Source of the DNA: Oscillospiraceae bacterium
GTDB lineage: Bacteria; Bacillota; Clostridia; Oscillospirales; Acutalibacteraceae
Reading direction: 5' to 3'
NCBI GenBank assembly: GCA_031280825.1
Contig: JAITGE010000009.1
Coordinates: 1-37,126 of the forward strand
Length of the DNA: 37,126 nucleotides
A program made the position numbers and the translations under genes. Below, piece after piece: positions 1 through 8,033 of this stretch (positions are counted from its first letter, which is position 1; each line of letters starts with the position of its first letter). The notes beneath the pieces are model-generated. The model made no database searches and was not told where the DNA came from. It saw only the letters and a list, made by a program, of their open reading frames with translations.

Positions 1-53
1 GCTTCCTCTTCTACCTCATGCATGCACTTTCGCAGTTCGCCAAGCTCATTCAT
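1..53 (-). CDS. Partial unknown protein, N-terminus only
   Basis: On the minus strand an ATG at 53 opens a frame beginning MNELGELRKCMHEVEEE that runs off the window edge. It is preceded by AGGGTGA about five bases upstream, a good Shine-Dalgarno. The 17 visible residues are acidic and probably helical. No family can be assigned. The start is supported only by the ribosome site and the open frame, so this is tentative. Confidence 0.4.
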   Translation of the reverse strand, partial: MNELGELRKCMHEVEEE

Positions 54-178
54 TTCTTCACCCTGCTATATCCTACCATACTTTTATTGCGTTAGCAAGG
101 TGAAGATTAGAATCACGTGCTACAGCATCTAATTCCTGTCTAGGAAACTAAATTGCCGTGTGCCCCGCACAAAACGGC

Positions 179-207
179 TTGCTTTTGTACGAAAAGCGTG
201 GTATAAT
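179..207 (+). promoter_or_regulatory. Sigma-A promoter for the S41-like gene
   Basis: TTGCTT (179-184) and TATAAT (202-207) are separated by exactly 17 bp, 64 bp upstream of the ATG at 271. Just downstream lie two direct copies of GGTTACAAA (219-227 and 229-237), one helical turn apart, which could be a regulator site. Confidence 0.7.
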
Positions 208-270
208 ACACGGCGAAGGTTACAAATGGTTACAAAATACGTTTCCGCACTTTAGCATAGGGGAGGCAGT

Positions 271-1512
271 ATGAACCGAAAAATATCCTTAGGGGTAGCA
301 TTGGCGCTGGCATTGGTTTTGGTAGCGGCTTCTATCCCGCTGACGATGGTATACGCGCGGCGGGAGCAGAACCGTATTCTAGCCAATTTGCCCGCGCGGG
401 CGGGATTGTTTGCTTCCGTCGGCGAGCTGGAGGACGTCATTGAGCAGAGCGCCTTGGAGCGCCCGAACGCAAGCCTTGTGGCACCGGAATTGGTGCGTGG
501 CTTCGTTGCCGGGTTGGGGGATTCCCGCGCAAGATATCTTTCGCCGGAGGAGTATGCACTCTATCTGAAGCGGCTCAGCGGCGAAACGGCGGATTTGGGC
601 TTCGAGCTTACCTACACGCCGCCACAGGGCGTGCTCGTGACCTCCGTGCGCGGCACCGCGGCGGCGGCGGGTCTGCGAATCGGCGACATTGTGACGCAAA
701 TGGAAGCGGACAACCGCATCATCTTCAACGGAGAGGCTTCCGGGCAGGAGGATATTGAGTTGCTCCTGCGCAAGCTGGAAAGCCTGGGCAGCGGCACCGG
801 CACGACCGCCGCCATCCCCAGCATCAATGTGACATATGAGCGCGAAAAAATAAGCCATACGAGCAAGATTGCTTTCGGCGACCGCGTCAGCACGGTCTAT
901 GGCTCGTTGCTTGCGGATGGCGTCGGCTATGTGCACGTCACCGCGCTGCTCAAGACCACGCGGGAGCAAATGCGAGAGCAAATCGGCAAGCTGATTGCGC
1001 AGGGCGCGAACAGCCTGATTCTCGACGTGCGCGGCTGCGCGGAGGGCACGGTTGCCTTCGCCTGCGACGCGTTGGATCTTTTTATCTCAAAAAGTGACGT
1101 GCTGGCGACCGTCGCCTTCCGCGAAGGGCGTGCGCCGCAAAGCTACCGCTCCACCGGCAGCCCGGTGGTTACGCTGCCTGCAAATTCAATCGCGATTTTG
1201 CTGAACCACGAAACCGACGGCGCGTCGGAGCTGTTTGCCTACAGCATGAGAAGCTTCGGCGCGGCTATGCTCATCGGCAGCGCGAGCGCGGGCAACGGCA
1301 ACAGCCAGGAAGCCTTTTCGCTCAAGGAAACCGGCGGCGCGGTGCTGCTCACCACCGGGCGTGTCACGCCGGGGGATAAAAACGAAAGCTGGTGCGGCGA
1401 CGGCGAAAACCGCGGTGTGCTGCCGGATATTGCTGTTGGCAACCCCGATTTACAACAAGAAACAGCGCGACAGCAGCTGATCGCAGCAGCGGCGGCGAAT
1501 ATGGCGGGGTAA
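271..1512 (+). CDS. S41 (C-terminal processing) peptidase homologue, probably inactive
   Basis: A 413-aa protein with an N-terminal membrane anchor or signal (about residues 5-29), a PDZ domain (about 108-150, GVLVTSV..AAAAGLRIGDIV) and a C-terminal S41 fold (LILDVRGCAEG near 249-259). In active CtpA/Prc enzymes the serine sits in a SASASE motif and the lysine in FGKGxVQ. The aligned positions here read TDGASE (Gly317 for Ser) and AGNGNSQ (Asn342 for Lys), so both members of the Ser-Lys dyad appear to be missing. It is probably an extracytoplasmic pseudoprotease that binds rather than cuts substrates. The start has GGAGG four bases upstream. The gene is alone behind its own promoter and faces a leftward operon. 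Family membership is firm; inactivity is inferred from manual alignment. Confidence 0.85.
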   Translation: MNRKISLGVALALALVLVAASIPLTMVYARREQNRILANLPARAGLFASVGELEDVIEQSALERPNASLVAPELVRGFVAGLGDSRARYLSPEEYALYLKRLSGETADLGFELTYTPPQGVLVTSVRGTAAAAGLRIGDIVTQMEADNRIIFNGEASGQEDIELLLRKLESLGSGTGTTAAIPSINVTYEREKISHTSKIAFGDRVSTVYGSLLADGVGYVHVTALLKTTREQMREQIGKLIAQGANSLILDVRGCAEGTVAFACDALDLFISKSDVLATVAFREGRAPQSYRSTGSPVVTLPANSIAILLNHETDGASELFAYSMRSFGAAMLIGSASAGNGNSQEAFSLKETGGAVLLTTGRVTPGDKNESWCGDGENRGVLPDIAVGNPDLQQETARQQLIAAAAANMAG

Positions 1513-1543
1513 GCAGCCCGCATGTGTGAGAATTGCGTTAAAA

Positions 1544-2326
1544 TCACGCCGGCGCCGGTCGGGCGCATGGGTCGGTCTGCCCGCCCTTGCGCAGCGTTTG
1601 CGCGAAAGCATCCCATGTTACGAAAATCACCAGCATCGCCAGCGCGCCCGTGGGCAGCCGGTCAAACAGAAACAACCCGAACGGCGCGCCCAATTCCCGC
1701 ACCGTTGTGCGGGCGGGGTCGGGGTTTAGAAGCAGATTCAGCGCGGTATTGATGCAAATGCCCGCAAACCCGGCCGGCAATATGCCGGAAAGGCGCTTGA
1801 ACTTGCGCGACCACGCAATCAAAACCACCATCATGATGGTGGAATACAAAACCGCGCGCCAATTGGGATGAAAGCCCAGGTTGCGGTAGCTCCGCAAAAG
1901 CGCCGGCAGGTTTTCGCCGTAAACGGGCACTTCAAAATAGCCCGCGCCCTGGTAAAACGTGGTGACGATGCCCGCAGCGCCAAGCAGCACAGCCGACAGA
2001 CCGCGCGGCAGACCGCGCTTGCGCGGCGCGCAGTTCAAAGCTCTGTGAGCGGCGGTAAGCGCGACTGTGCAAAGCGCGAAACAGAGCGTGAGCAGCAACG
2101 GCTGCTCCGCAAGCGCAAAGAACGCCGCGCATTGCATCGCCGCCAGCGCTAGGGGATAATAAGAAGCGCCGCACAGCATTGTCCCCAACGCCAAGACGGC
2201 GGCAATGCAATATGTGTATACATTCGCCGTGCCGCTTGCAAAGGGATCGGTGGCAAAAACGGCGAGGAACAGGGGCAGTGTTTGCAAGAAACGCCCCAAC
2301 AACCGCAGAGGCAAAGGTTTTTTCAT
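1544..2326 (-). CDS. Polytopic membrane protein, weakly SulP-like
   Basis: A 260-aa hydrophobic protein with roughly six to seven membrane segments. The start MKKPLPLR at 2326 is preferred over a TTG nine codons upstream because CGGAG stands nine bases before it. The C-terminal half (a helix, then a basic SRKFKRLSGILPAG turn, another helix and a TVRELG segment) resembles the core of SulP anion permeases, but the protein is about half their usual length and lacks a STAS domain. It is the last gene of the gtrA - hisJ-like - membrane protein operon, 56 bp after the PHP gene. Function unknown; a transporter fragment or small permease is possible. Confidence 0.75.
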   Translation of the reverse strand: MKKPLPLRLLGRFLQTLPLFLAVFATDPFASGTANVYTYCIAAVLALGTMLCGASYYPLALAAMQCAAFFALAEQPLLLTLCFALCTVALTAAHRALNCAPRKRGLPRGLSAVLLGAAGIVTTFYQGAGYFEVPVYGENLPALLRSYRNLGFHPNWRAVLYSTIMMVVLIAWSRKFKRLSGILPAGFAGICINTALNLLLNPDPARTTVRELGAPFGLFLFDRLPTGALAMLVIFVTWDAFAQTLRKGGQTDPCARPAPA

Positions 2327-2382
2327 ACTTCTATACTCCGAACCCCGTGACAATTGAATTTTTTAATGCGGGGCGTATTCGT

Positions 2383-3204
2383 TTATTCCGCATCCGCGTC
2401 CCTGCCGGCTTCATCCTTGCCAACCGCAACCCACCTTCGCGCAACGAAGCAGCCCGCGCGCAGACCCAGAGCTTCGGCTTTGCGGCGTGCCCCGGGCAAA
2501 TCGGCATAAAGCTCGGCGGCGCTGTGTGCGTCCGAACCAACGGTAATCCGCTGCCCGCCGGCGGCAACGTAGCGCTGCTGCAGCGCCTCGCCGGGCATAG
2601 CCTCAGCGCAGCCCTTGCGCAGGGAAGAGCTGTTGATTTCCAGCACCATGCCCTGCCGCACAATTTCGGCGCAGATGCAATCTATTTGCGCGGGTTCATA
2701 AATCAATGCGCCGTTTAGGTAGCGTTTTGGAAAATCAAAGTGTGCCACGGCGTCAAAACCGCCGCAGCGCACCATCTCCAGCATTTCATCCCAATAATAC
2801 CCGAATATTTCAGCTGCGGAATACCCTTTCGCAACCATTTGCGTCATAAACAGCTCTTCGGGGAAGAAATCGTGCACGCTGCCCAAAATAAAATCATAAG
2901 GGCGCCTCCGCGCCTGCTCAAACGCTTCCGTATGCCGGTGCGGCTGCGAAACCTCAATGCCCGCCAGCACCAGTAGCTTCTCTTTATACTGCGCCCGCAC
3001 ACGCTCAAACACCTCGAAAAAACGATCCGCGTCGTAATACCCCGGATCGTCGCCTTTAAAATCCAGATGCTCGGTAAAGCAGACAGCGTCCAGCCCCAAC
3101 GCGACGGCGCGGCGGCAAAAGGCATCCATTTCCTCCGCGCTGTCTGACGAAAAACGGGTGTGCGTGTGGCAATCACAGCGGCAGACGCGGCGGGTGAGCG
3201 TCAT
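2383..3204 (-). CDS. PHP-domain phosphoesterase, histidinol-phosphatase (HisJ) family
   Basis: A 273-aa metal-dependent phosphoesterase. Visible PHP motifs in order: DCHTHTRFSSD (His13, His15), FTEHLDF, GIEV, GSVHDF, HFDFPKRY, EINSSSLR and GSDAHSAAELY, which supply the His/Asp/Glu ligands of a trinuclear metal site. Length and motif order fit HisJ/HisK, which dephosphorylates L-histidinol phosphate. No other his gene is in the window, so another small phosphate ester is possible. The start is the second of two adjacent ATGs, seven bases after AGGAGG. The gtrA stop codon lies inside the ATGATGA junction, so translation is coupled to gtrA. Confidence 0.85.
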   Translation of the reverse strand: MTLTRRVCRCDCHTHTRFSSDSAEEMDAFCRRAVALGLDAVCFTEHLDFKGDDPGYYDADRFFEVFERVRAQYKEKLLVLAGIEVSQPHRHTEAFEQARRRPYDFILGSVHDFFPEELFMTQMVAKGYSAAEIFGYYWDEMLEMVRCGGFDAVAHFDFPKRYLNGALIYEPAQIDCICAEIVRQGMVLEINSSSLRKGCAEAMPGEALQQRYVAAGGQRITVGSDAHSAAELYADLPGARRKAEALGLRAGCFVARRWVAVGKDEAGRDADAE

Positions 3205-3716
3205 CATATGCCCTCCTCTTGCGCCGCCGTCTGCGCGGCGCGCTTGAGGGCTTCCTCGCGCTGCCCGCTGGCGTTGGTGTTCATGGAATTGCGATAAACC
3301 ACAAAGCGATAAAACAGGAACTCCGTTACGCCGTTGAGCAAAAGCGTGCCGATGAAAACGACATAACCGACCGCCGAAGCCTCGCCGTGCCCTTTTGTCA
3401 GCGCGTCGCCGCCCAGGGTTGCGATGGGCGTGAATACGCAATAATAGCCGATAACCTTGAGCATCGCCTTTGGGATGTTCGCCACGCTCTTAAAGGTAAA
3501 CTTTCGGTTAAAGGTGAAATTCCAAATCACGGAAAGCACCAGTGAAATCAAATAGCACGGCCAATAGGATTCCAGCGGCGTAAGCTCCGTCAGGAGCGCG
3601 AAGCTCCCGGTTTGGATCGCCCCGGCGGAAGCGGCAAAGAGGAAATATTTCACCGTCTGCAAGGCGTTTTGCTTTGCCGTGAGTCTTACCGGCGCGGGAA
3701 CAGCTGCCTCTTGCAT
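3204..3716 (-). CDS. GtrA-like four-helix membrane protein
   Basis: A 170-aa protein with four membrane segments and the GtrA-family pattern (FLFAASAGAIQTGSFALL; WNFTFNRKFTFK; C-terminal FLFYRFVVYRNS). GtrA proteins are thought to flip lipid-linked sugars made by GtrB-type glycosyltransferases; a GtrB-like enzyme is encoded at 34229-35188, far away. The start MQEAAVP is chosen because it follows GGGGGA by five bases and a consensus promoter. The longer upstream frame would read through the divergent promoter region. First gene of a three-gene leftward operon; its TGA overlaps the next start. Confidence 0.85.
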   Translation of the reverse strand: MQEAAVPAPVRLTAKQNALQTVKYFLFAASAGAIQTGSFALLTELTPLESYWPCYLISLVLSVIWNFTFNRKFTFKSVANIPKAMLKVIGYYCVFTPIATLGGDALTKGHGEASAVGYVVFIGTLLLNGVTEFLFYRFVVYRNSMNTNASGQREEALKRAAQTAAQEEGI

Positions 3717-3744
3717 AGTGATCCCCCTTCTGTGGTATGCTAGC

Positions 3745-3773
3745 ATTATACTGTACCCATGAGGGAATGTCAA
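3745..3773 (-). promoter_or_regulatory. Consensus sigma-A promoter for gtrA operon
   Basis: On the minus strand TTGACA (3773-3768), a 17-bp spacer and TATAAT (3750-3745), both hexamers perfect. It lies in the divergent gap with the SpoVAF-like gene. On the plus strand the same bases read CATTATA, which fits a forespore sigma-F/G -10, but no convincing -35 is seen for that direction. Confidence 0.8.
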
Positions 3774-3795
3774 CCATTTGCGCGGGAGGAATGGC

Positions 3796-5220
3796 ATGAC
3801 GAAAGAGATATTTGGCGCGGATTTCACAAAAAACCGCGAATTGCTCCACGAAAAGCTGCAAGTCAACGGGAGCTTTGATTTGCTCAGCCGCACCGTCGAT
3901 ATGGAAGGGCGGCGCGCGCAGCTTTATTTCGTTGACGGCATGGTGCTGGATGATACGCTCGCGAAAATCTTGGAGCTGCTCATGAAGGTGAGCGGAAAGC
4001 AGCTTGCGGGGCTGGAAACCGCCCGCGCCTTTGCCGACAGGATCGTCCCCTATGGCGAAACGGACGTAACAGACGATGTTGCGGATTTTATGACCTTTGT
4101 GCTTTCGGGCGCGGTGGGGATGCTGGTGGAGGGCTGCAAGGAGGCAATACTCATTGATGTGCGCAGCTATCCTGCCCGCCCTGTAATGGAGCCGGAAAAT
4201 GACCGTGTTTTGCGCGGTCCGCGCGAGGGCTTTGTGGAAATCCTGGTAAAAAACACCGCCCTGCTGCGCCGCCGCCTGCGCGACCCGGCGCTTGCGATGG
4301 AGCTGATTCAAGCAGGAGAGCGCTCACACACGGATTTTGTGCTGTGCTACCTGCGCGGCAAGGCGGATGAAAAGCTGCTGGAGCGCTTGCGGGGCAAGCT
4401 CCGCGCGATCAGCGCCAACACACTGACGATGGGGCTGGAAAGCCTGATAGAAGCGACCACGCCCCGCCGCTGGTGGAATCCTTTTCCACGCGCGCGCTGC
4501 ACGGAACGCCCCGATTGCGCCGCCGCTTCCGTGGCGGAGGGGCAAATCATTTTACTGATGGATAACTGCCCCGCCGCGCTGATTTTGCCCACAGGCATCT
4601 TCGATTTTTTGCAGGATACCAACGATTACTGTTTTTTGCCCATAACAGGCACTTATCTTCGCTGGCTGCGGCTGCTGGTTTCCGCGCTCACGGTGCTGCT
4701 GACCCCCTTGTGGTATTTTTTTATGCAGCACGCGGAGCTGCTGCCCGAATGGGCAAAAAGCTTCACCATCCACGAACCCATTGCCATGCCTCTGCTGCCC
4801 CAGCTGCTGGTGATTGAGCTGGCGATTGGCGCGCTGAAGCTGGCCTCGCTCAACACGCCCGCAGCATTGAGCAATTCCTTTGCCGTGATCGGCTCGCTCG
4901 TGCTGGGGGAATTCGCCGTCCGCGCGGAACTGATGGCGCCCGAAGCCGTGCTGGTGATGGCGTTTGTAGCCGTCAGCAATTTTGCGCAGCCCAGCTATGA
5001 GCTAGGCTACGCGCTTGCGTTTTCACGCGTATTGCTCTTGGTTCTGTGCGCGCTGTTTGGCGTATGGGGCTTGCTCGGCGGCGTCGCCTGCATTCTCCTT
5101 GCCATCAGCTGCACCAAAACGCTTGCGGGCAACTGCTATTGGTACCCGCTGATCCCTTTCAACGGCAAAGCCCTGCGGCGGCTTTTCTTCCGCGTGCCTT
5201 TGCACAAGGAAAACTCCTGA
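3796..5220 (+). CDS. GerA-family spore germination protein, SpoVAF-like
   Basis: A 474-aa protein of the GerA family: a soluble N-terminal half with GPREGFVE followed by LRRRLRDPAL and RSHTDFVLCYL, then a TERPD segment and a membrane half with several helices (LLVSALTVLLTPLWYFF onward) ending in a short basic tail. The pattern fits SpoVAF, the accessory subunit linked to the SpoVA calcium-dipicolinate channel, better than nutrient-receptor A subunits. GGGAGG lies six bases before the ATG at 3796. No spoVA or ger B/C partner is adjacent, so it is a stand-alone copy. It supports an endospore-forming ancestry, though not necessarily a currently sporulating cell. Confidence 0.9.
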   Translation: MTKEIFGADFTKNRELLHEKLQVNGSFDLLSRTVDMEGRRAQLYFVDGMVLDDTLAKILELLMKVSGKQLAGLETARAFADRIVPYGETDVTDDVADFMTFVLSGAVGMLVEGCKEAILIDVRSYPARPVMEPENDRVLRGPREGFVEILVKNTALLRRRLRDPALAMELIQAGERSHTDFVLCYLRGKADEKLLERLRGKLRAISANTLTMGLESLIEATTPRRWWNPFPRARCTERPDCAAASVAEGQIILLMDNCPAALILPTGIFDFLQDTNDYCFLPITGTYLRWLRLLVSALTVLLTPLWYFFMQHAELLPEWAKSFTIHEPIAMPLLPQLLVIELAIGALKLASLNTPAALSNSFAVIGSLVLGEFAVRAELMAPEAVLVMAFVAVSNFAQPSYELGYALAFSRVLLLVLCALFGVWGLLGGVACILLAISCTKTLAGNCYWYPLIPFNGKALRRLFFRVPLHKENS

Positions 5221-5247
5221 GCTTCATCCGCAAAAACGCCGCGCCTG

Positions 5248-6567
5248 TCACGCTGCTCCCAGCAAAGCCTCCAGCAAAGCAGCGGCGTTGTTTTGCACGG
5301 TATAACACGGCGTGCCAACCGCTTCGGATATTTCCGCCAGGGTCATACCGTCCAAGGTTAAATCGCCCTCGCTGCGCAGGCAGGCGCGGGGCAGCAGCAC
5401 ACGCTCGCCCAGCGCCCGTCCACGCAGCTGCGCGCATATATCCCGCCCTGTCAGCAGACCGGCGACGGTGATATGCTCACCGAAAAAATCGTTTTCAACG
5501 GCAAAAACCGCCGTTTGCACCCCCGGATATTTCGCCGCGCAGGCAGCGACGAGTTCACGCAAAAGCGGCGCGGCGGCTTTGCCCGTCACGATGCTTTGCC
5601 GGGGCGGATCCATGGGGGCATCTTGCCCCGCCCGCGCCTCCAGTAACTCCAAAAATGTGCTTTTGAGCAACGCCCAAAGCCCCACGCCGTTTTCCAGCTG
5701 CGCAAACGCACCGTAATACGCCGCGCCGGGCATCGCGCGCTCTGCCAGCAAAAAAAACTCATCCGAAGGGCAAATTTCAACGCAAAGCCCCAGTGCTTCC
5801 GCTTTTGCGCGGTATTGCGCAATGCAATCAATCACCGCTCCCGCTTCTGTTTTTGTGAAAGGGCGCAGCGGCTCCAGCCCCGCGCGGTGCTTTGTTAAGC
5901 CCACGGGGACGGCGGCGACGCTGCGCACCCGCCCTCCCGGCAGCGCAAGCAGCCGCTCCAGAGAATCCGCCAACGCCGCGCCGTCGTTCCAGCCCGGACA
6001 CAGCACCAATTGAATATTCAGCTCCAGCCCCGCCGCCGCAAAGCGCGGGAGCAACGCCAGCACCTCGCCGGCGCGGGGATTTTTCATCATTCGCACGCGC
6101 AGAGCGGGATCCATGGTGTGCACGGATACATTGATCGGGCTGAGCCGCATCTGAATGATGCGCTCGGCTTCACGCGCGTCCAGGTTGGTCAGCGTTATAT
6201 AATTCCCGAAAAGAAAGGAAAGGCGCGCATCGTCGTCCTTTACATACAGCGACGGGCGCAGCCCGGGCGGCAGCTGGTCGATAAAGCAGAACACGCAGCG
6301 GTTGCGGCATTGACGCTGGTCGTCCATTAAGCCGTCGGTGAATTGCAGCCCCAAATCGGCATATTGCTCCTTGCGCAGGCGAAGCGTGCGTTCCTTGCCG
6401 TTCGGGCGGCGCAGGCGCAGGCGCAATTTCTTTTCAGCTGCATAAAACCGGTAATCCAGCACATCAGCGACCGCGTGCCCGTTCACCGAAAGCAAGACGT
6501 CGCCGACGCGCACCCGTGCGCGGGCGGCGGGGCTGCCGGGTTCAATGCCGGAAACAACAGCTGGCAT
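5248..6567 (-). CDS. DUF512 PDZ / radical-SAM-like protein
   Basis: A 439-aa protein with an N-terminal PDZ domain (residues 3-60, VVSGIEPGSPAARA..VGDVLLSVNG), then a Cys-x3-Cys-x2-Cys cluster (C87, C91, C94) typical of radical-SAM 4Fe-4S binding, a central barrel (INVSVHTMDP; QLVLCPGWNDG) and the conserved C-terminal DUF512 domain (about 220-430). The family is widespread in Clostridia and Cyanobacteria and its reaction is unknown. In many Clostridia it lies next to der/engA; here it is alone. AAAGGAG precedes the ATG at 6567. It is convergent with the germination gene, with a 27-bp gap. Confidence 0.92.
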   Translation of the reverse strand: MPAVVSGIEPGSPAARARVRVGDVLLSVNGHAVADVLDYRFYAAEKKLRLRLRRPNGKERTLRLRKEQYADLGLQFTDGLMDDQRQCRNRCVFCFIDQLPPGLRPSLYVKDDDARLSFLFGNYITLTNLDAREAERIIQMRLSPINVSVHTMDPALRVRMMKNPRAGEVLALLPRFAAAGLELNIQLVLCPGWNDGAALADSLERLLALPGGRVRSVAAVPVGLTKHRAGLEPLRPFTKTEAGAVIDCIAQYRAKAEALGLCVEICPSDEFFLLAERAMPGAAYYGAFAQLENGVGLWALLKSTFLELLEARAGQDAPMDPPRQSIVTGKAAAPLLRELVAACAAKYPGVQTAVFAVENDFFGEHITVAGLLTGRDICAQLRGRALGERVLLPRACLRSEGDLTLDGMTLAEISEAVGTPCYTVQNNAAALLEALLGAA

Positions 6568-6602
6568 GGGTTCTCCTTTTTTATGCTTCGCTTTATGCCA
6601 GC

Positions 6603-6631
6603 AGGATAACACGCGGGCAAGCATTTGTCAA
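6603..6631 (-). promoter_or_regulatory. Sigma-A promoter for DUF512 gene
   Basis: TTGACA (6631-6626), a 17-bp spacer and TATCCT (6608-6603) on the minus strand, 36 bp from the start codon. Confidence 0.75.
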
Positions 6632-6828
6632 TACGCGCCAAGCGCCACAGGCAGCAGGAGTGGCTTGCGCCCGGCATTCCTGTTTCTTTCCAAAATTTTC
6701 TTTTTTACAAAAGCAGGAAATTACGTTCAAATTTCGACAAATTCAAGTAAGGTTGCGCAACCGGATGCGTTTTTTTACATAATCTGGAGAAGGCGCGACA
6801 AAAAACGGGTGAAAGAAGGAGAGGTTTT

Positions 6829-7977
6829 ATGTTATTGCACACGATCACCACGGTTACCGTGGCGGCGATCACATTGTTTTCCGGGCTTATCGGCGCCGGG
6901 GAAGCCGGCGAGGCTGTCGGCGCACCGGTTTGGGATACCGCGGCGTATCTGCAAAATATTTTAGACAAAAACGCAAAAATCAAAAGGATCACTTTCGGCG
7001 TCTACCCTGCCGACCGGATGGTTATGACCTACGATGAAACGCTGGACAAGATTTTTGACGACCTGGCGGCGGCGGGCGGCGGCTTTGACGCGCGCGACAT
7101 TATCGCCGGGCTGCCGGATATGCACTACTACAACCGGTGGATTTACGACCTGCTGGAGGAACAAATCGTCGCTGCGCAGGCAAGCCTGGTTGCAAAGGCG
7201 GACGCCGCGTATGCGCAGGGCGATGTTGTGATGATGTTTGTCAATCGGCTCACGGGCGTGATGCTCGGAATGCCGAAGCAACTGCACGTTCGCGCCGATC
7301 TGATGGAAAATGGCTACTACGACATTATCCTTGAGATCACAGACCAAAACGGCACAAAATCCGACCTTGGCACACAGATTTGGTATGATGCCGAGGAGGG
7401 CTTGCTTTTCCACAAGGACGATGTCGGGTTTTGCTACACGGGTTTTGATATTGATGTGGACGACGCGGAAATCTGGAGCGCGACCAACAATCCCCTGCAG
7501 CGCAGCTTGGGCTACAGCAAGCTCTATGATGACCTGTTTCTGCAATCCCGCGCTATAAACGTAACGACAGTGCGGCTCAAATTCCCTTACCGTGGGCAGG
7601 ATTGGCTGCTGCAGCTCTGGAAGGGACGCTACTTTATTTCCAACGGCGGCGAGGTCGGGCTGTATCATAAAGAAAAAAGCGACATCAGCGGGTTCTATGC
7701 CTGCGCTTCAGACGACGAGCGTATCCCGATGACCCTGACCCTCACGACCGACGACGGACTTCTTCTGATTGACCGCCCGGCGACGCTGCATTGGTGGATG
7801 ACAGGCTTTGTGCTGCGCGACCGCTATTATACTCCGGAACGCATGACGCTGGAAACCACCCTTACCGTGCCGGACGACGAAATGCTTGCGGGCATCCGCG
7901 CCGCGCTGGAAACCGAAAAAGCCAAGGGCGTGCTGGATTACAGCATCAGCGGGCGGGATATTTCGATCAAGTGGTAA
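6829..7977 (+). CDS. Secreted DUF4474-domain protein
   Basis: A 382-aa protein. Residues 1-30 form a hydrophobic signal-like segment with an Ala-rich end but no Lys/Arg in the n-region. A helical region (about 35-140) is followed by a domain (about 195-345) with the hallmarks of DUF4474: RSLGYSKLYDD, then KFPYRGQDWLLQLWKGRY and GGEVGLYHK. DUF4474 is uncharacterised and common in gut Clostridia. AAGGAGAG stands six to seven bases upstream. A partner gene for a GH-A-like barrel starts 56 bp downstream and the pair ends at one terminator, which suggests a joint extracytoplasmic role. The 200 bp upstream hold only a weak promoter-like sequence (TTGCGC ... TACATAAT). Confidence 0.75.
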   Translation: MLLHTITTVTVAAITLFSGLIGAGEAGEAVGAPVWDTAAYLQNILDKNAKIKRITFGVYPADRMVMTYDETLDKIFDDLAAAGGGFDARDIIAGLPDMHYYNRWIYDLLEEQIVAAQASLVAKADAAYAQGDVVMMFVNRLTGVMLGMPKQLHVRADLMENGYYDIILEITDQNGTKSDLGTQIWYDAEEGLLFHKDDVGFCYTGFDIDVDDAEIWSATNNPLQRSLGYSKLYDDLFLQSRAINVTTVRLKFPYRGQDWLLQLWKGRYFISNGGEVGLYHKEKSDISGFYACASDDERIPMTLTLTTDDGLLLIDRPATLHWWMTGFVLRDRYYTPERMTLETTLTVPDDEMLAGIRAALETEKAKGVLDYSISGRDISIKW

Positions 7978-8033
7978 CAGCGGCACCGGTAAGCTGCTAA
8001 ACAGAAATAGAAGAATAGGGGAAGCATTGGGTT

